Assembly: GCA_946902875.1 (NCBI GenBank) | Contig: OX336338.1 | Span: 11,523,971-11,587,970, forward strand | DNA from: Nematopogon swammerdamellus | Taxonomy: Eukaryota; Arthropoda; Insecta; Lepidoptera; Adelidae | Length of the DNA stretch: 64,000 nucleotides | Reading direction: 5' to 3' | Shown here: positions 12,201 through 21,651 of the stretch, in pieces | Layout of the letters: each line of letters begins with the position of its first letter | How positions within the stretch are numbered: position 1 is the stretch's first letter | Made by a program: the position numbers and the translations under genes | Notes under the pieces: model-generated | What the model was told of the DNA's origin: nothing | Database searches by the model: none | What the model saw: the letters and a program-made list of their open reading frames with translations, nothing else

Positions 12201-15200
12201 GACAAGGGACGACCGAAGGGAAGTACTGATGTGGCACCAAGTTCAACCGGTGTTATGGGCTGACATCGCGGATGTTGTAGGTAATGTAGCCAACCGTGTC
12301 AGTTTACATAAAAAAACAAAAAAAGATGCCATTGGAGAGAAGGCGAGCCGCCTGCGCGCGCGCTGCGCGATGAGAGTCGCACGCGCGCACGGCAGAGCGC
12401 GGCTCGGCCGCCATGATGTAGTCCGACGACAGCTCGGCGAGGCGTGTGCGCGTCACAGCGCCGCCGCAGCTCCACGACGCTCCGCTCACCTCAGCCTGCG
12501 TGATTGCGGAGGCTCTCTTGTCGTCGCGGTTATGGAGGGCGAGGGAATTCAGCGAAGATAATAATGAAACGCAAGAGCGAACTTACTGAATGTTGGTTTA
12601 ATTCGCCATCTTGCCAGAGAGAGAGAACAGGATACATAGACATTAGACAGAGCACAGGATACATAGACAATGAAGACACACATTGTTAAGGCCCCTCGCC
12701 ACAATTTGTCCAGCCATGCTAAAGGGCGACAGGTTCGCCACCTCTCACCTTGGCACGGTACTTCCACCGAGTCATGCAGCAGGTGGGTCTTCGTGGCTTA
12801 CTTGCTGCTTGATCGATTGAATCTTGCTGGAATACTTTGCGAAACGTGGTGGTTGGTGTTGTGCTGTAATTGACCAGAGTTCTTGCAGCACAACGCCGAT
12901 TACTCTGCTTACCCCGATTGTCGGGATTTAGCGTGTGTGATATGTATGTATGTAGGTAATGAAGTGAAATGTATGCAGATAGTGGTGTCGTCGCTGGAGG
13001 AGGAGCGGTTCGCGGAGTTGAGCGGCACGGGCCTGCTGGAGGTGGTGGGCGACGACGAGGGCGGCCGCAGGATCATCGTCATCTCCGCCTGCCGGCTCCC
13101 CAGCAAGAAGGACTTACACCACGACGGGCTCCTTCGGTCATACTCCATACCTACTATTCCTTATTGAGCTAAGCTTTTTATTGCGCATTTCGGATGGGGA
13201 TCTAACTCAGAAAAATTTAAACGTCACGAAAGTACAAACAGAAGTTGAACTCATCTGAGCGGCAGGTGGTCTTGGTATTGGACTTTTGATCTTAAGGTCC
13301 GAGGTTCGAATCCGGCCGACATGCCGGATATTGATTTTTCTCTTTGAAAAATTTACGTGCCTACCTACATCTGCTGCTTTAACGTTCGGAACTGTGACCT
13401 ACAGACCTTCCCTTGTTCCTTACTAGGTGGTAGGCTCAAATTGTAGCCGACTGGGTTGGTACATGCATAGCAGCTCCAGCTGTGCTATCTAGTCCAGTTG
13501 TTGTTATCTAGACTGTTATATCATGAATTCCAGCTGTGATTCCAACCCCTTCAGCCCTCGTTTAGCCAGATTCCTCCTCCTCCTGTTCGCCTTCGCCAAA
13601 CCCGCCATACTCTCGCGGAACACCCCTTTGTAGTAGACAGAAGAGTTCTTCTAACTGCACGATTCTCTAAATCGTTCTTGTGCCGCACTGCAAAGGTGTG
13701 GAACGGGCTTCCGGGGAATATCTTTCCCCACTCCTACAATCCACGGATATTCAAATCGCGGGTTAATAGCCTTTCCCCAGCAACATTAGTCCACCTCCAA
13801 GCCGGTCTGGCACCCCCTCGGGGGTGAAATTGGCTGCGCCTGAGGCTTCGACCTCGGGCACAGCCACCTCGTTCGGAAGCAATGACAAAAAAAACCTACT
13901 AATAAAATAGGTAACTATATTTCCCCCCAAGTATAGTCTTGCGTCCTTCAAGAGAGGCATGACTTGTCAGGCCGGCATGGCATTTGCAGCCCCCGCATGC
14001 GACCGAATGACCATGGGCGTCGCTAGACACCTTATGGGTGGCCACATGTCGCGCTTACTATAAAAAAAACATAAAGATAAAATTAGGTCAAAATCGTTGA
14101 TATTCAGTACCTGTTGAAGTTTTTTTTATAGAAAGTGCGATATGTTGCGCCTAACCACCCATAAGGTGTCTAACGACGCCCATTGGCATTCGGTCGCATG
14201 GCATGCGGAGGTTGCGAATGCCATGCCGGAGTGAGAGTTGCCTATTCACGTCTTAAAGGATCTTTAAACGACCTGATACTGTACTTAAATTTATTTGCAA
14301 ATTTATTCACAAGCACTATTGTGAATAAATTTGCAAATAAATTGCTTCTAACATGAAGCCAGCCCCTCGTGCCTATGTTTATGATTAGAATCAAATATTT
14401 CCGGTTGTAGGTACCTCATGTTCACGTTGGACAAATATGTGGAACAAGATTACAGCGTCGTGTACTTCCATTACGGGCTCACCAGCATGAACAAACCTCC
14501 TCTCTCGTGGCTGTGGAAGGCCTACAAGGCCTTCGACCGCAAGTACAAGAAGAACTTAAAAGCTCTGTACCTCGTTCATCCCACCAACTTCATCCGGATC
14601 GTGTGGCAGATGTTAAAGCCGGCGATCAGTGTGAAGTTCGGCCGCAAGATGATGTACGTGAACTATCTGCACGAGCTCGAGCAGCACATCAATCTGGATC
14701 AACTGAGCATTCCACAAGCTGTTGTCGAGTAAGCTCCATACCTACATTCCCACCCTTCAAGCATCAGTGGCGTAACCTACTTGCCAGCAGCAACACTACC
14801 GACTTTATGCATTAAAATACACGCTCTTAGGGTTAAGGCTCAATTATAGTGCTGAAAAAATGCGAGAATATGCCCTACTTGATCTCAATTACTTTGTTGC
14901 CAACTTTGAAGAAAAATTTACAAACTTTCCGGTTCTCTTAGAGAGGGCGTGACGCACGGGTGGTTTTTGCACGTCGCCACCGCCATTAAATTATGTTTTA
15001 TTTTTTGTCAAAATTACTCCCATTGTAAATTTGTTGTCATTGTTCGTATATACTTATAAAAAACTGTTAGTTTTCGTAGTTTATTGAATGCAAATTGCTG
15101 TCAATAAAATGAGCTGGACTTCCGGTGCTTCCGGAGATTTCTCTCTTACTACTTACAACCTAATAATAGTATGTAAAATTAATGTAAAAGAGAATGTGTA

Positions 15201-18200
15201 AATAAATGGATCAAATATATTAATATTCTTAATACCTATAGTCTGATAATTTATATTTTTTTTCTCTCTCGTTAGACACAACGAAGCACTGCTCGCCAAA
15301 AATCCAAAAGCAGCGGAAAATGCCAAAGGCGGCGAAGTGGGAGCGTGCTATGAGGACAGCAGCTCGAAGAAGGCTTTCTCTGGACTGTCGCCGCCGCCGA
15401 CGCAGCAATTCGGAGTCTCGCTGCAGTTTATAAAGGAAAACAACGAGGACATGGTCGACTCAATACCACCCATCGTCAGGCAGTGTGTCCAATTTCTGTC
15501 TCAACCAGACGGTGAGTTGTTTTAATATGGTCATTTTATATTATCTCAATGGTTTTTTGATCGAAAGTGATGTCGACGATTATGTCAGTGGACCCGCCTA
15601 ACACATCAAGAGCATAGTGAAACCTCCCAGCAGAATGTCCTCATGAATGGAGACTTGATCACAAGACACAATTGTATGTGTAGCTTGGTATCCACTGGTT
15701 AGAATCAGGATAATTATTAAACTATGTTATGTATGATAAAGCAATTCGCCATGAGACAGCGAAAAAACTTAAATATTTTTTTACACTACCTCCGACCTAC
15801 GTAGTTTTGTTTTGTAATCCTTTCGGAATATATTTTTTTTAGACAAGTGCTGGACTCCTCAGTAAATTAAGGTGCAAATAAGACTCAAAAGGTCAACTTT
15901 AAACAAAATTGTTGAGCTATTGGTAAAGATAAAAAATCTGTAAAAAATATTTGTTGTAGAATGAATCTCGCACCTATTTACATCTGCATACGGTTCGTGT
16001 TTCAATCATCAGTGCTCGGGTAGCACGGTTTGAGTCTTGTTTCCGCGTCTGAAACCTACATACAGTTTGGTTTGTGTATTTACGGGTCGTAGAAGTCTAT
16101 TCATATATCACTATCAGATGAACTGGAATCGAGACTTGACTTTTACAAATCATTCCAAGTTGGTACACGCACCAATAGATCTGGATTGGGCATAGAAACA
16201 GCAAAGTCTGATAAAGAAATACTGAAAGGTTTTGCTCAGGAGGACATGGAACAAGGCTTCAAACTTCACGCCTTAAACCTAGAAATGCAGAATGATTGGC
16301 TAACAGTTCTGCATACCTCCTGCATTGAAGTGGAAATCCATAATATACAACTGGTCCCCTGAGCTGCTTAAGTTCTACTTAAATGCATTCCAGCTTACTC
16401 TCCCCGACCCGAGTAACCTAGTTAGATGGGGGAAATCTACAAATAGACTATGCCCGTCATGTAAGGAGTTCGTAGGCACGGCCAAACATTTGTTATGCGG
16501 ATGCAAAATACTACTTGAGCGAGGCCAGTATTCCTACCGTCATGATAAAGTCCTCCAAATCATCAGAGAGGCCATCAACCTGTCAATTGACCAGGAAAGG
16601 GCAAACCAGTAGCGGCTTCCAGAAGGTCAACTTTGTGAAACCTGGAGCCAATAAGCTGCCCAAAGATAAACCTAACTACGGACTAAACCTTCTTCAATTT
16701 TGGGAGCAGCAAAGGATTGGGAATTGTTGATGGACACACATGAGAAGCATTACCAAATGCCTTCGGAATTCTGTACCACAGCATTAAGACCGGATATACT
16801 CATATTCTCAAAAGCGACAAAGCATGTAGTACTTGTTGAACTTACAGTTCCATGGGAAAGTAACATACCGAAGGACCACAACATCAAACTTAACAAGTAC
16901 TGCAACTTAGTAGACCGGATTGTGAGAAACGGATTCAAGACTGATCTCTTCGCTGTGGAAGTCGGAGCAAGAGGACTACCAGCGAAGTCGCTCTACAGTC
17001 TCTTCAAGAATCTAGGGCTCCCAAGATCGACGCTAAGCTCATATATGGAGAGAGCTTCGAAAACGTCACTGGAAGCATCCTACAGAATATGGATAGGTAG
17101 AGAGAGGGAGGTCGAGAGCGGGACTGGTGGTTTCCCCGCGTCCTAGTCAACGCAGACTAGCTGACGAGGGCTTGAAGCGAGCCGAAACGTGAAGCATGCG
17201 CGGGAAATTTAGAGTGGCCACTCGCTAGTCCCGGCCTCGATTAATAACCTCCTCTACTGCCGATGGGCCCGGATATGTTCGGTGAAGCCATCGCAAGCTT
17301 AGATCCGCACCTTCTTAGATTACATAATCTAAATTATGAATAGACTTCTACATGTGACAATGAGTACTTTTACAATAATTTTCTTTAACTCAAAGTTCTT
17401 GTTATTTATAGGTATGTAGATTAAAAATGACTTAATTATACATTATTTTAATACATTTGTATACTTACTTTGTAAATCTTTTTTTCTCTTCACTCTTTCT
17501 TCACTCCGTAGATATACCTACTCCACTAGAAATGGGGTGCACTTAACAACCATTTGTCCGTATTGAAGTGCATTGGTTGTTTGACTACACTCATAGGTAT
17601 ACGCGGTTTATGTCACGTTGGAGAGCTTCACAATTTGCTTTGCTCCTTATCTCCAAGAAAATTTGAGGTCATCTGTGATTCAAGCACATGGAAATTCTCA
17701 TCGTCAAATGAACATCATTTATCATTAAAAGAAATGCAAGCGGTCCTAAGTTGTTTCCCTGACTGACTCCTGATCGTGTATAATAAATAGGTGTTCTATC
17801 AACATAATGACCAATCAAAGCTAAGATAATGAAAAAGAAAATAACACTGTTACAGCGTTGGAGACAGAGGGCTTGTTTCGGCGCTCGGCGAACATCTCGG
17901 TGATCAAGGAGTTGCAGAGTAAATGCAATCGAGGGGAGCATGTTTCCTTCAAGGGAGACCCACACAACGCGGCAGTACTCCTTAAAACCTTCCTACGGGA
18001 CCTCGAGGAGCCATTGATGACATTTGAGCTCTATGATGAAATCACCAAGTTTCAAAGTAAGTTCCTTTTATCATTTATGTTCTCCTCGCATTATTTTGCC
18101 CCTCTCTTCTCTCTCTCTCCCTCTCTCCTCACTTTGCCCCTTTCCTCTTTCCACCCTCTCTTACTTTCTACCTCCCTCACTCTCTCCACTCACTCTATCA

Positions 18201-21200
18201 CTCTTCTTTCTCTCTCTTGTACTGCGGCAACAGAAACACTGCAAGGAAACTAACAACTGAAATGTTGCCTTATATGATTAACCTGAAAAAATTGCATTCT
18301 ACAGAAGGAAGGTGTTGAACTAAGCTTGCTATGGCTTCACTGAATATATCCGGGCCCATTGGTCGTAGAGGAGGGTGTCAATCGAGGTCGGGACTAGCGA
18401 ATGGCCACTCTGTGTAATTCTCCAGCATGCGTTACGTTTCGGCTCCGCGCAAGCCCTCGTCAGCTAGTCTGCGATGGCTAGGACGAGAAGAACCACCAGT
18501 CCCGCTCTTGACCTCCCTCTCTCTACCTATCCATATTCTGTATACTGGATATACGTAATGTTGTTTGCTACCTACTCACTGACGTTTTATTGACTAACAG
18601 CTTGGTCCACGAGAGACAAGCCGAGGGAAGTCAAGATCCTGATTCTGGAGCGTCTTCCGTTGGATAATTACAAACTGTTGAAGTTCATCATGCAGTTTCT
18701 CTGGAAGGTATGTATTAACATTTTTATGTTGTACATTGTACTTTGTGTGTACGGTCCTCCCGTTAGGTAGCATGACGGCATTAAATTTAGTTGGAAGTGA
18801 GCAATAGCAGTTCTGTACCGCTAAAGGCGGAGAGGATTGAAGGAACATTGGAGAGGCTAATGCCCAGAAGTTGACGCAAAAACACATCCTGACTGATTTC
18901 GGTTTCATGTAAACATAGATTTTTTGGTGAAGTTAGGTATGCCTAATGGTAAATTTTTACTTCACAATGTAACACTTATAACGGGTACTCAGCGCGGAGG
19001 CAAAAGGAGAAAAGAGAAAGATAGGTAACCAACTTACTCACCCGACGCTGCAGATCTCCAGGTTCTGGGCTCACCTCCAGAAGGAAGTCCAGACTACGGG
19101 GCGCGGCTTCGCTCTCGTCTCGACCGAGACCTTATACCTAGATTCGAACGTCGCTTTCATTGATTGTGTACACACACCGCACTTCACTCCTGTTCCATGT
19201 ACTGCCCTAATTACGAGTACCTTCGCCCATATGTCTCATTCACATATAAATCGCATGCAATAACAAACCGTGTAGTCTTCGCACAAGTGCTCGTCCGACT
19301 GCTTCACACTTTTTTTTACGTCCACCCTCGAACTCTCAATCTACCCGCAAGATCAGTTAGCAAAGGTTATCAGGAGTGGTTTTGGCGGGAATCGTGAGCT
19401 GCGCTCACCGTTATAACAAATATACAAACTATGCACAGACTAGATAAGGAAAGCCTCCCTGTTCTCAAATGGCAGTCCCCCTGGATATCTCCAAGGCTTT
19501 CGACCGCGTTTGGCACCGAGGCCTTCTAGGCAAGTTTCCGTCCTTCCACCCAAACTCTGCACCTGGTCGTTCCATCTTCGTTACCATCGATGGTTCGAAC
19601 TTTTCAATCAACGCTGGTGTTCCGCAGGGCTCTGTGCTGTCGCCTACGCTTTTCTTAATCTATATAAACGATCTACTGTCCTTGGGCATGATACACAGCT
19701 ATGCAGACGACAGTACGGAGCACGAGGGCTATGTTAAGGACTGGAAGAGTAGAGATTCGCGGCATAGTGAGGCTCAACGTTCAGTGGTTGATAAGGTCGA
19801 TAACATTCTCGGAAAAGTAGCTGTATGGGGCCAGGAGAACCTTGTCGCCTTCAACATTAGCAAGACTCAGTGCTGCGAATTATCTGCTAAGGTCGATCCC
19901 TTTCCTTTCCAAGCTAGTTTCCAAGGCAGCATCGTACCTATCTCGGAGCACCTGGACCTCCTGGGCTATTGGGGCCACTATTCTAAGACGTAGGTTTGCG
20001 GCAACTAATCGAGTCTAAGGCCAAAACTGCATCCCGAAAATTGGGAATACTTTTCCGCAATCGGCGGTTCTTCTCACCGGCACAACTATTCCTGTTGCAC
20101 AAAACACTGATTATGCCAGTGATGGAGTACTGCAGTCACATCTAGGAGGGGTAGTCCCCATTATCTGCTTGCGTCCTTGGACTCCATACAGCGCCAGGCC
20201 ATCTGTCTTGTTGGTGACCCGAAACTTACAGATGGTCTGGAGTCTCTGAGTCATAGACGATTTGTGGGCTCACTTAATCTGTTTTACAGATACTATCACG
20301 GACACTGCTCTGTGGAACTAGCATCCCTTATTCCCTGCCACCCGTCCTATCTACGCATGACTCGTCGCAGAGAGACTCAGTACCTTTTTGTTGTTGACAT
20401 TGGGCTTTTGAGAACCCATCGATTCTCTAAATCGTTTCTTTTTCGAACCGCTGCTAGGGTGTGGAACTGTCTTCCGGCGAGTGTATTTCCCGAATCTATG
20501 ACCTGGGTGTCTTCAAACGTCATATTAACAGGCTAGACAGCCTAGCAATATTTCTTCATTAGTGAAAATGCAAAGTCGAAAATGAAGAGAAAAAATATGT
20601 CCCGACCAGGAATCGAACCTGGAACTCCGGCTTGAGCTGCCAGCGCGTTACAATTCCGTTTTGCATTTTCTCTAATGAAGAAATATAAAAAGCGAGTACA
20701 TGCTTAGTACTAACATATAAAAATAAAAACATAAAGCCTAGCAATAGTCCGCAAATCTGCTGGCATGGCACCTAATTGAGCGAGGTTTCACGAGGAGAGG
20801 TGATTTTGGCTCTGTCGACTGCACCATTGGTCTCTCGACACAGCTATCCATGTTGGTTTACATATAAAAGGCAAGAAAAGTGAAAGAAATGTATAAACTA
20901 TGTAAATGAGCCGCTCTAGTGTCCAAGGGCTAACAACCTTGCTCGGTAAGTGGAAGGTTGTGGGTTCTATCCCCGTTGGCGTAACTTTCTGTCTTGTTCA
21001 AGTTTAATGCATTTCTTGAACACGAGTTGCCACATACCGAGTTGACAACACATAGTTTGGATTCCATGTTAAACTTTACAATCTCGCCCCCTTATTAGGT
21101 GGTGGTGCACTACACGAAGCTCGAACGAAACGGCTATCTGCGTTTTTCAGCCAGTTCAGTGTAGCCGACACGATCAGGAATGACTGGCATGTCATGAGGT

Positions 21201-21467
21201 GTATGGACTCACGTAACAGGTGTACGAGTAGGTAGCCAACTATGTTAGGTATGCCCATAAAGAAAAGTTTGTGTAGTTGTAATAATGTGTGGGCAGGTGA
21301 TGGACCGGTGTGATCTGAACAAGATGACGTGCAGTAACCTGGCTGTGGTCCTGGGACCCAACCTGGTGTGGCCGCGCCACGGCCAGATGTCCCTCCAGGC
21401 CATTGCACCCATCAACACCTTCACCGACTTTCTGCTGCAAAATCAAGAAACCATATTTATTATTTAA
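6291..21467 (+). CDS. RhoGAP68F: Rho GTPase-activating protein with Sec14/CRAL-TRIO domain (RhoGAP68F / ARHGAP1 orthologue)
   Basis: Coding exons are 6291-6339, 8164-8283, 10472-10584, 12979-13136, 14411-14728, 15276-15511, 17856-18056, 18601-18707 and 21297-21467. Phases match at every junction. The sum is 1473 nt, or 490 residues plus TAA. The acidic N-terminus (about 1-94) is followed by a Sec14/CRAL-TRIO lipid-binding domain (about 100-250, with [23 protein letters not shown] and [12 protein letters not shown]). The RhoGAP domain (about 294-485) has the arginine-finger motif [13 protein letters not shown] near 340, then [12 protein letters not shown] and the [13 protein letters not shown] helix. 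The family accelerates GTP hydrolysis by Rho GTPases; fly RhoGAP68F works in endosomal trafficking and gastrulation. The start is the first ATG after a TTGCAG acceptor at 6248, so at least one non-coding exon lies upstream. The exon-4 donor (CG|GTCATA) is weak, but the phase requires it. Confidence 0.93.
6440..7520 (-). mobile_element. Decayed mariner transposon in RhoGAP68F intron 1
   Basis: On the minus strand, 7439-7251 carries the N-terminal region of a mariner transposase ([31 protein letters not shown]). At 6760-6655 the C-terminal part appears ([17 protein letters not shown], the region after the third catalytic Asp). A LLHHDN-like stretch lies near 6780. The frame changes repeatedly between these parts, so no active enzyme is possible. 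The size is slightly below the usual 1.3 kb. Terminal repeats were not convincingly defined. Confidence 0.75.
7672..7960 (-). mobile_element. Jockey-like reverse-transcriptase C-terminal fragment
   Basis: The minus-strand frame from 7929 reads [20 protein letters not shown], then [20 protein letters not shown] and [10 protein letters not shown]. This is the same thumb region as in the 5.5-6.0 kb fragment but from a different copy. It ends at the GAAGGGCAG frame end near 7672 with no clear polyA. Confidence 0.65.
8517..9590 (+). mobile_element. CR1/jockey-superfamily non-LTR retrotransposon, 5'-truncated, ORF intact
   Basis: An open frame to 9517 (usable from about 8520) begins inside the reverse-transcriptase palm ([20 protein letters not shown]), has the catalytic YADDSTVH, and continues through [15 protein letters not shown] to the terminal [11 protein letters not shown] region. 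A short 3' UTR and an A-run at 9573-9589 follow. There is no stop across the preserved part, which suggests a recent insertion. ACATAT occurs just before 8517 and just after the A-run, a possible short target duplication. Clade placement (CR1-like against jockey) is uncertain. Confidence 0.85.
9601..10261. mobile_element. MITE-like DNA transposon with ~80-bp terminal inverted repeats and GC-rich cargo
   Basis: The left end reads CATGGTGAACAAAAAACCTG and continues to GGATAGGCTAGTTTTTTTTT. The right end is its reverse complement (CACGGTGAAC... on the minus strand). Both ends are flanked by TA (9599-9600 and 10262-10263), as expected of Tc1/mariner-type insertions. It sits immediately after the polyA of the retrotransposon ending at 9590. 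The interior has no transposase. It has a sharply GC-rich block at about 9770-9835 and an ATG followed by a GGTAAGTGC donor near 9936. Confidence 0.8.
10298..10317 (+). repeat. Run of 20 guanines
   Basis: An uninterrupted G20 tract lies in RhoGAP68F intron 2, about 155 bp upstream of the acceptor at 10471. It can form a G-quadruplex in the nascent transcript. Confidence 0.95.
10600..12110 (+). other. Most of RhoGAP68F intron 3, no gene recognised
   Basis: AT-rich intron sequence with only short ORFs. A frame at 11596-11826 has no recognised motif. Nothing here resembles a coding exon or an identifiable transposon. Confidence 0.5.
12115..12325 (+). mobile_element. 3' UTR tail of the jockey-like element, + orientation
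   Basis: The words ATGTCGTAAAAGGCGACTAA, GGATAAGGACAAGGGACGAC and CCGGTGTTATGGGCTGACAT, then a GTTGTAGGTAATGTAGCCAACCG-type block, end in an A-rich tail. The second half matches the minus-strand element at 5511-5600, so both came from one family. The GC-rich segment just after it (12340-12540) has open frames on both strands but no recognisable protein. Confidence 0.65.
13255..13540 (+). mobile_element. tRNA-derived SINE in RhoGAP68F intron 4
   Basis: The head contains a tRNA B-box-like GAGGTTCGAATCCGG preceded by a degenerate A-box region. The body has CTTACTAGGTGGTAGGCTCA, CGACTGGGTTGGTAC and CTAGTCCAGTTG, shared with the repeats at 39770-40100 and 20925-21180. Confidence 0.6.
13572..13890 (+). 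mobile_element. Severely 5'-truncated copy of the CR1-like element at 8517
   Basis: From TCCTCCTCCTCCTGTTCGCC onward it is nearly identical to 9265-9570, differing by scattered substitutions. It ends in a GACAAAAAAAA tail. Only the last ~80 codons and the 3' UTR are present. Confidence 0.85.
13972..14229. mobile_element. Palindromic MITE (~110-bp arms)
   Basis: The left arm starts CCGGCATGGCATTTGCAGCC and runs to CACATGTCGCGCTTACTAT. The right arm (about 14120-14229) is its diverged reverse complement. The spacer is about 50 bp. Single arms of the family occur at 4155-4275 and 47255-47380. No ORF. Confidence 0.75.
14288..14343 (+). repeat. Perfect 25-bp hairpin just upstream of a RhoGAP68F acceptor
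   Basis: The arms 14288-14312 and 14319-14343 are exact reverse complements (starting AATTTATTTGCAAATTTATT), with the six-base loop GCACTA. The hairpin ends 67 bp before the exon at 14411. Confidence 0.95.
14729..15275 (+). other. RhoGAP68F intron 5, nothing recognised
   Basis: A short AT-rich intron with a GTAAGC donor and a CTCTCTCGTTAG acceptor. I see no transposon or conserved structure in it. Confidence 0.6.
15512..16190 (+). other. 5' part of RhoGAP68F intron 6, nothing recognised
   Basis: AT-rich intron sequence between the GGTGAGTTG donor and the start of the RLE-type element. No ORF or repeat is recognised. Confidence 0.5.
16190..17290 (+). mobile_element. Retroelement fragment with restriction-like endonuclease (RLE)-type domain
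   Basis: One frame (16325-16612) has a zinc-knuckle pattern, [18 protein letters not shown], followed by [14 protein letters not shown]. After a frame break, 16700-17146 has LRPDILIFS and [14 protein letters not shown], ending RIWIGRERE. The order CCHC finger, RHD, (R/K)PD and a D/E-x-TVPWE block resembles the C-terminal endonuclease of R2/R4/NeSL-type retrotransposons. That family assignment is inference. The 3' UTR contains CTGACGAG, a hairpin, then CGAAACGT. Related copies lie at 18345-18545 (minus), 24430-25620 (plus) and 57203-57340 (minus). Confidence 0.65.
17560..17845 (-). mobile_element. Jockey-like reverse-transcriptase palm remnant
   Basis: The minus-strand frame near 17830-17690 reads [20 protein letters not shown], then [10 protein letters not shown]. 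This is the RT '[20 protein letters not shown]' block. After a frame change there are traces of DLK and LQRDINRVY from the following segment. The remnant stops about 10 bp before the exon at 17856. Confidence 0.6.
18098..18228 (+). repeat. Polypyrimidine tract downstream of RhoGAP68F exon 7
   Basis: About 130 bases are composed almost entirely of C and T. It begins about 40 bases after the GTAAGT donor at 18057. It fits low-complexity expansion and contains many UCUU/CUCUCU motifs of the kind bound by PTB-type splicing factors. Confidence 0.85.
18345..18545 (-). mobile_element. Inverted 3' tail of the RLE-type element
   Basis: Its reverse complement matches 17085-17285: CAGAATATGGATAGGTAGAG, GAGCGGGACTGGTGGTT, GCAGACTAGCTGACGAGGGC, AGCCGAAACGT, and the GGCCA and CGCTAGTCCCG end. 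Only this tail is present, in the opposite orientation to the copy before exon 7. Confidence 0.85.
19020..20545 (+). mobile_element. Second, broken CR1-like retrotransposon copy
   Basis: The frame 19469-19993 has [35 protein letters not shown] and [12 protein letters not shown] frameshift follows near 19980 and a stop near 20143. From 20177 the C-terminal part resumes ([31 protein letters not shown]). It is clearly the same family as 8517-9590 but more diverged and inactive. The [11 protein letters not shown] block is the RT domain's first catalytic region. Sequence from 19020 looks like a rearranged upstream part. Confidence 0.75.
20546..20692. mobile_element. tRNA-like segment enclosed by short inverted repeats
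   Basis: Inverted repeats (ATATTTCTTCATTAGTG then AAAATGCAAA on the left, the reverse complement near 20661-20688) flank a minus-strand tRNA-like sequence at about 20609-20660. That sequence has a perfect T-arm (CCAGGTTCGATTCCTGG), an anticodon stem-loop with CTC (Glu-like) and a 3' acceptor strand TCGGGACA. The 5' acceptor and D-arm are not recognisable, so it is a tRNA pseudogene or SINE head, not a functional tRNA. Confidence 0.55.
20925..21180 (+). mobile_element. SINE-like repeat in RhoGAP68F intron 8
   Basis: The head has a B-box-like GTGGGTTCTATCCCC. The body has CTTATTAGGTGGTGGTGCAC and a CCAGTTCAGTGTAGCC tail, as in the copies at 13255 and 39770. Confidence 0.5.
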
Positions 21468-21645
21468 GTAAGATAAAAACTAACTCCAAATCAATAATTT
21501 AAGCTAAAAAAATAACACTAAATCCATAGTCATACCTACGTCCGTACAAAATCATTGGGTATGTGAGTTATCTCACTATTGTTTATATTTTATTTGCTTG
21601 ATTGATGACTCTTAGATTTACCAAATTTGTCTTCCTCTTTCGGTT

Positions 21646-21651
21646 AATAAA
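21646..21651 (+). terminator. RhoGAP68F: polyadenylation signal of RhoGAP68F
   Basis: AATAAA lies 179 bases after the TAA stop, in AT-rich 3' UTR. A T/G-rich stretch follows. Confidence 0.55.

Noticed and set aside
12229..12561. Arg/Ala-rich ORF after a jockey tail
   Set aside because: GC-rich composition opens frames on both strands. No conserved motif or splice context supports it.
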